From Marchantia polymorpha subsp. ruderalis (taxonomy: Eukaryota > Streptophyta > Marchantiopsida > Marchantiales > Marchantiaceae), in NCBI GenBank assembly GCA_037833965.1, contig AP031358.1, forward strand, positions 1,930,001 through 1,994,000: DNA of 64,000 nucleotides, written 5' to 3'. Shown piece after piece: positions 58,101-64,000 of this stretch. Position numbers and translations under genes: made by a program. How positions within the stretch are numbered: the stretch's first letter is position 1; every line of letters starts with the position of its first letter. The notes under the pieces were generated by a model. It had not been told where the DNA came from. It was given only the letters and a program-made list of their open reading frames with translations, and did not search any database.

Positions 58101-61100
58101 GTCATAGTCATAGCAACCGAATATTTGGACCAATGAAATCAACCAGACAGTTGTCCATATGTGGGACTGCTACCAAGTGATCTACAAGTCCTAGACCTGC
58201 TGTTATTACCCGTGAAGGGTTGAAGAGACTAAGAGACCCTAAGAGACTTCAGAGTAGACATTAGTGAAGAAGAGATTGGTCCGCTGGGGAGATTTGCTTT
58301 CTCCTTTTCTTGCTTGTTTTGGCTTTTGATGTGTACGTTGGTCCATGTGGTGTCATCAAGATGTTTATTCCATGGTTCTCCCGTTTGTTTGTTTTTTTAT
58401 ATTCTGCAAGTCACTGGCAGTAAACGCTCAGTTGGATGGAACTGGAAGACCATGGGACTGCCATCTCCGTGTATCGCATTACGTTTGCACCGAGTGGTGT
58501 CCAAGCCATAGGCACTGAATAAATGCACACTTGGATGGAAACGTGCAAGCCTCACATTACGTACTGACTGAGCTTGATCTAACTACTCCCTGGCATCCTT
58601 TCCATAATTCATCCTTATCTGTCCACAAATATCTTTGACAGCGACAACTAGAGCAAAGGAGGAAACTCTTATTCCACAGTCACCTCTCTTTGCTCAATTT
58701 GGGCAAAGAGGTCATCACAGCCATCTCACAAGTTGTCAGTTTTATCAAGTAAGGTTTCTACAAGATGATCATGATGATGCACGAATGGCCGGTGCAAGAG
58801 ATACAGAATTTATTGATGGTTATCCAGATATTCACGATATAGCAAAGACAGTGAACAGACGGTACAATACAGAGCAATATGTACAATCCGTCTCAGGACT
58901 TCACATCTACGAATCGAAAGCTAGGCATTAGAGATTACGTTAGAGTTGAAACCTGCAAGGCATCCTGATCTTACCCACTCACTCACTACGCGCACTGTCT
59001 ATGAACTCTACAAGAAAAAAAATCACTTAATCACCTACTGACATCTGCTTATTACCTGCTTGCCTTTTGTGTTTTTAATCCATTCCATTGTACTCTTGAT
59101 CATGGAGATATATTTTTCACAGACTTGTTTTTTACAGTTTTTTTGTGTGACCATAAGTGCAATATAAACTTTCACATCATTATTGTTGTGACATAAACAT
59201 ATAGACCAAGTGACTTCTGAAATCTAATGGGAGTTAATGAAATTTTGTTCAAAATCCTCTCAAGCATAGAGAATTTGGCTTTTAAAGATAAACATACATA
59301 CATACATCTAGTGTGAGATAAATTCCATGAAAAAAAATGAGTACACTTGAAATAATTATTTCTCTTTTTTGACCACGTTGCTTTAATCCATACTACGGAA
59401 CACCCAATGCCTGTCTCCGACAGGGCCCCTAAAATAAAGGTATATTGACCATCACCGTCCTTAATACAGAACATAATTAATCTAATGGTACACTTCTGTT
59501 TGGCATGTAGGCTGTCTGCACTCTATTATACCTTAATGGAACTAAGATTTCATAGCTCTAGTATCTAGATAGTTCACGTATCTTATGAATAATCTGACGT
59601 ATTTCCCATTGCAATGCCGTTGAAGCGTAACCACATCCTACCTAACAGGGTTCATCCCTGAGCAACTTGATAGTGTTCCTATGCTCTCATTACTAATATT
59701 ATTTTCATTTCTCTCTTACTCACGCTGCTTTGACCGGATACTCTTTTCCCATTCGCTGCACTTAAATTTCATTTTCTCGTAGCAATAATGATAAACCAGA
59801 AGCGTATTAGAGGAGACATGAATAAACGCCTTCTAGGGAAGCCAAGAATTACGATACAAACCTGAGACGAATAAAGTGCGGAGGAGATATACATGGAAGA
59901 TATCAAGATATACATTGTCTCATCTGATGTCATGGAGACTTTCTTGTGACATAAAGTAAAACTCCCAAAAAAAAATAGAGCAAGCTGTTTCCATGGGCAG
60001 GAGCGGCTCCCTCGTGGCCATGCTTGCAAAAGTTCAACGCACAGAGTTCTCTCCAAGTTTATGACTACATGAACTTTCGTGGATTTTGACCTCTTGGATA
60101 AGGGGAATCAGAAAAAAGCCTCACAGTAATGAAGGGATCAGTGAGATCCAGCCAGCGTTGAAAATTTTGACTCCTTTGCCAGAAAATTATTTCTATCTGA
60201 ATATTAAGCCGAGTCAATTAACATCGGGTCTCCAAATTCAACCAGGCGGCTCGATGCAGACAAACAACAATTGAAAGGTCGCATTTTTTATTTCCCCGAA
60301 AATTATATAAATTCTACGAAGATTCTTTTAAATTATTTTTGGTACTATGAGAGTCAAAAAAGATTATTACAAAATCGAGAATGTTTCTGAAGATAGACTT
60401 TGTGCAGAAGACTTTGTGCAGTACTAATGGTATAAATCATGGGTGTTGTTGATGTCATTGTGCATTGCGTGACAGTCGGAGAGGGAAGAGAGGAAACCTT
60501 AGTAGTACACAAGGATTCTGCGATGTTAGTATAGGCCCTAAACCCTTATTATTGCATAAATGATAATGCGTACACATGGTAAAAATTTTGGACAGTTGTC
60601 TACAAAGTTTACAGAATGGATGTTGATGAACCGGGATCAACCAAAATATCCATTCAGTGTTATGCAAAGAGGTTACATATTTGTTTGCGGACTTTGACAT
60701 GTATGAAGAGAGACTGAACATTAGTTTCTGTTTCATAATATGTAGATTACATTATTGAACATGTTTTTATGATTTCGAAGATACAACGAGCTAATGTTAT
60801 AGATTAGAGAACAATGAAGTAATAAGATGAATTTAAGGTGCTATTATTGTTTGTAGACCGTTGTCCCATTGCGGTAAGATATCTTAGGCATAGCTGCTGT
60901 TATACACATTCACCGTTATGGTATTATTCGTACGTTCGCATGAATGCAAGGTTATTTAATCTTCTGAGGGGTTTTCCATTCTTGCTTTTTCTTTTGACTT
61001 TTAATCTGTGTGGTCCCGATTCTTGATGAGATATGATAAGGAAGATTGGATGAACAGCTTCGATGAACAAGCCAGGATTGCGCATCAGCTCATGCCCGAT

Positions 61101-63381
61101 GCAGGTGGACGCGATGGAACATGTCGTACCCTCGGATGCAGCCGTGATTCTCAGGGCCTGGGCTTATCACCCCATGCCAGGCGGCTGCGGTGTGATCGTC
61201 AGTGGGGTGCAACAAGAGATCTACAATACGTTACGCCCAGGGACGACTCTCGGCACGAATCTGCTCCGTCGCGTGGAGCCCAAGGGTTCCACAGTCCAAG
61301 AATGAAGCTCGTGCACAGAAGTCATAAACTCTCACTGCACATGTCCGGAATCAATAAGTCGTATGACTGACTCCTCTGAGTTGCAGAGGTTCGTCCTGCT
61401 GCACTTGATGTGAGTATACTTTATCTTGCCAAAAGGCATCAGCTCACGTTTTCTTCATTCTGTTGTCTTCGGCTCCAATCCTGGTCTGATCTTGGCAGAT
61501 AATATCGTTTAGTCCAAGAAAAATTTGGAAGAAAACACGGACATGGTCGCGTAAGCATTGTTTTCGTGATGGAGGAGTGCACGAGTGTGATATATATATC
61601 ACCCGTGGTCATCCAGACAACTGGAAGTAACTGATTTCAGATTCTGTCGCCTCTCAAAGACAAAACTAGTTTACATGCTTTTGATCACAAGAAAATACGC
61701 TTGGTGTTGGTTAATAGCCGGACCTACTGTCTGAGGTACTGCTGGTCCAAGTACGCTTTGAACGATGGACTTCGTTCGAAGAGTTCCTCACCACTGTCGT
61801 ATTCTGCAAGTAGGAACTATGAAACCTTATCCTTTCAGCTAACATAGGCCAGGCCCCCTACACAAGCAGGTAAGCTGTGCCATGGGAGAGGTACTTGAAT
61901 TGTTTACATCAACGGAATGCTGGCGTATTAGTTACTAGTAGCAGGATCGATGTTTGTATTACGTAGAAGTTGTTACATTTTCATGCAGATTTCGATCAAG
62001 TCCAGACAGAAACTAAACGAATGGAAAGTACTTACCTGTGTTCTAGGCAGACAATCTAACGGAAAATGAAAGTATCAGAAGTGTCAAAACTAGCGATTCC
62101 ACTTTTGCTTCCAATGTTAGACGTCACTGCAAATACATAGCCCTGGAGGTTTGAGGTACCTCTGAAAGAGATTCAGTTAAAAGAAGTTTCTACTTTTATT
62201 CACAAAGATCAATTGTATATAAACACATCATGGTGATTAGTTTCTGTCTGAAAGAATATGGACTCCTCGGGCGTCTGAGGAAGGCGTCTCGTTTGAATTT
62301 TTCCTGGAAGGCCGAGTCGAAATCATCGTCCACATGAAAGCTTAAGGGGTGATGAGATGACCAGCCTTACAGAGACTTAAACCTCGAGCAATAGGTACAA
62401 CCGCATCTCTGACGGGTGATAGGATGTGAAGACCTGCGAACAAAACATATCAGATATTGGTTTTTGAAAGAGGAATTTTGTCAAACGTGAATACATGCTG
62501 GTAGAAAGAAGACGTGCTTGCACACACGTGCAAAAGTGTGCGACTTTCGTCAGAAGCTTCTCGATTTCCCAACAAAGTCTTCGTCATACACAAGAAACAA
62601 ATACGACTTTTGGGAACAAGCACAACCATTTTTTCTGAATCAAGGAATATCGCTGAGATTATTGCTGATATGCCCGGTCATTTAGGGTCAAAAGTTAACG
62701 ACAACAGTTCTGACATTTACTGATGATACTTAGTATCATCGCGTACTTGATATTCACATTATAAACAGATAATGCAAGACTCAAGTGAGGGTTCTTGACT
62801 TCAATCCTTCACAACTAATAGGTTCAAATACTCTACCCGCCCGCGGCGTAGAATGAAGGCAATAGCAGACTAATCTGATTACGCAGAATCTCGAGAGTTG
62901 AGATTCAAGCGACAGTTTAATCTTCTCTGCAGAAACTTTGATACAGACTGAGGCAGGACTAGAAAGGACCATTTATGCAAGAACGAATGCAGAAATCAAA
63001 ACGGCAGACGATATGTCAAACTGACACAATAATAGTTTAACTGCCATTCTCGAGCATCAGAAACCCTTTGCTCCAATTTTACATGAGTCACAATGGCCTT
63101 TCATCTCAGAGGATGTAACACATACTCTGGTGCTTCAGATCCAGCCTTGAATTATTCCCTATCGTACTTCCTTAGAGATGGGGTTCGTCCTCTACATCCA
63201 CATAAAAGTCATCAATGTCCTCTTTAATCTGACACTTCAGATCAAGTCTGGATTCTGATTACGTGGGCAAAATAATTCTCCAAAAATGTCAAGTGCAGAC
63301 AAAGAATACAAGTCATTCAACTTTAATATATATACTTAACACACGTGCTCTCTACTTGAGAATGACATTGAGTAATAGACT
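55108..63381. other. Low-GC region with scattered short open segments
   Basis: Several short segments look somewhat protein-like, but I could not join them. They are 55489-55719 plus (DVWKCIWCLRTGRQFEAHDG), 57713-57880 minus (WGIEDTICTWLLVIDVYM, with GT donors at both ends), 58635-58931 plus and 61063-61305 plus (VVPSDAAVILRAWAYHP, GC-richer than its surroundings). They may be exons of one or more intron-rich genes. No RNA gene or repeat was recognised here. Confidence 0.3.
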
Positions 63382-63624
63382 TCAAGAATGATCGATGGCG
63401 GTTTTGATAATTCCCTCCGTTAACACAAGAATAGATTCAATAATCTGACATAGGGTTCCTACGAGAATGTGTACTTCCTGATCACGCCACAACAATTTGG
63501 CGACACTCTTAGGAGACAACAACTCTCTGTACAAGCTTGAAGCAAAATACATCTTCAATAACAATTGAAGCAGTGAGATTTGAATTGACTCACAGCACAT
63601 TCTGCCGATAACTAAGAATGGCAA
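63382..63624 (-). CDS. Possible exon or short frame, helical Leu-rich, unknown
   Basis: 80 codons, with a possible acceptor (cggcag) at about 63603. The product (CCESIQISLLQLLLKMYFAS, SVAKLLWRDQEVHILVGTLC) alternates hydrophobic and polar residues like a helical-repeat protein. No donor site is evident before the stop. Family unknown. Confidence 0.22.
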   Translation of the reverse strand: MPFLVIGRMCCESIQISLLQLLLKMYFASSLYRELLSPKSVAKLLWRDQEVHILVGTLCQIIESILVLTEGIIKTAIDHS

Positions 63625-64000
63625 ATTCGGTTGAACCCAGAGAGCACTGCGTAATAGTCCTCATTCGACCTATGATTCGAACTTTCAATATACAAGATTT
63701 CCATCGGGAAACCGTCACGGGTAAAACCAGCTGGGGTGATTTGAAGTCTCAGCATTTACAGAGCAGGTACTATCTCGTGTACGAAACTATAGGATGGGCT
63801 AGTATTGAGGAGTGCCTACACTCCAAACTATTGATCACTTCAGTGGGGTTTCCCACACAACTTACAAGATTACACAGATCAATGGCAAAGATCATCTCAC
63901 TGTTGTGCAAATGTCTAATCTAACTTCTTTCCTGGCAGTTGGAGAACAGAAACAATAACGTTGGTGAAATTGTTCACATACCTCTCCAACTGCCATATTC
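63625..64000. other. Window edge, nothing firm
   Basis: A 101-codon plus frame (63618-63923) has no motif. It overlaps the start of the helical minus-strand frame by a few bases, so at most one is real. Confidence 0.3.

Noticed and set aside
61063-61305. 80-codon plus frame in a GC-richer patch
   Set aside because: It reads plausibly, but I know no family match and find no flanking exons; mentioned only in the regional note.

Overview
The window is nuclear DNA of a land plant, most likely a seedless one such as a moss, liverwort or other free-sporing lineage. Plant signatures are a class III (secretory) peroxidase with the classic three-intron layout, a chloroplast site-2-type metalloprotease, an intronless GRAS transcription factor, and a Ty1/copia element primed by initiator tRNA-Met. 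One gene (about 33.8-38.7 kb, minus strand) encodes a coiled-coil protein of the CCDC96/CFAP184 (DUF4201) family of ciliary proteins, which is expected only in plants with swimming sperm. I cannot name the species.

Layout. 1-2.0 kb: no recognised gene. 2.0-3.75 kb: class III peroxidase, plus strand. 5.37-7.12 kb: chloroplast S2P/RseP-like protease, minus strand. 10.9-13.75 kb: five intact tRNA-Asn(GUU) genes, two relics, tandem duplications and a ~52-bp minisatellite. 13.75-30.5 kb: a very AT-rich, CpG-poor block made largely of decayed copia sequence. A younger, well-preserved copia element (21122-26153, 5-bp target duplication) is nested in an older copia relic of the same orientation. 31.1-32.85 kb: a possible small spliced gene and a 419-codon Ser/Arg/Cys-rich reading frame. 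33.8-38.7 kb: the ciliary coiled-coil gene. 40.4-41.3 kb: an unrecognised open frame. 42.0-44.3 kb: GRAS gene. 44.3-46.6 kb: GC/CT-rich non-coding DNA ending in a perfect 40-bp palindrome. 47.4-53.4 kb: second AT-rich block with a degenerate ~1.2-kb direct repeat. 53.4-64 kb: moderately AT-rich, with only short open segments that I cannot assemble into a gene.

The protein genes do not look like one pathway: wall/ROS chemistry, plastid membrane proteolysis, transcription and flagellar structure. The most unusual features are the tRNA-Asn array, the nested copia pair (the younger copy has lost protease, most of integrase and the reverse-transcriptase core yet keeps near-identical LTRs), its leader of three unrelated repeat arrays with an antisense Pol III-like A/B box module, and two perfect palindromes. 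Exon boundaries come from reading splice consensus and family motifs by eye; no alignment was run.
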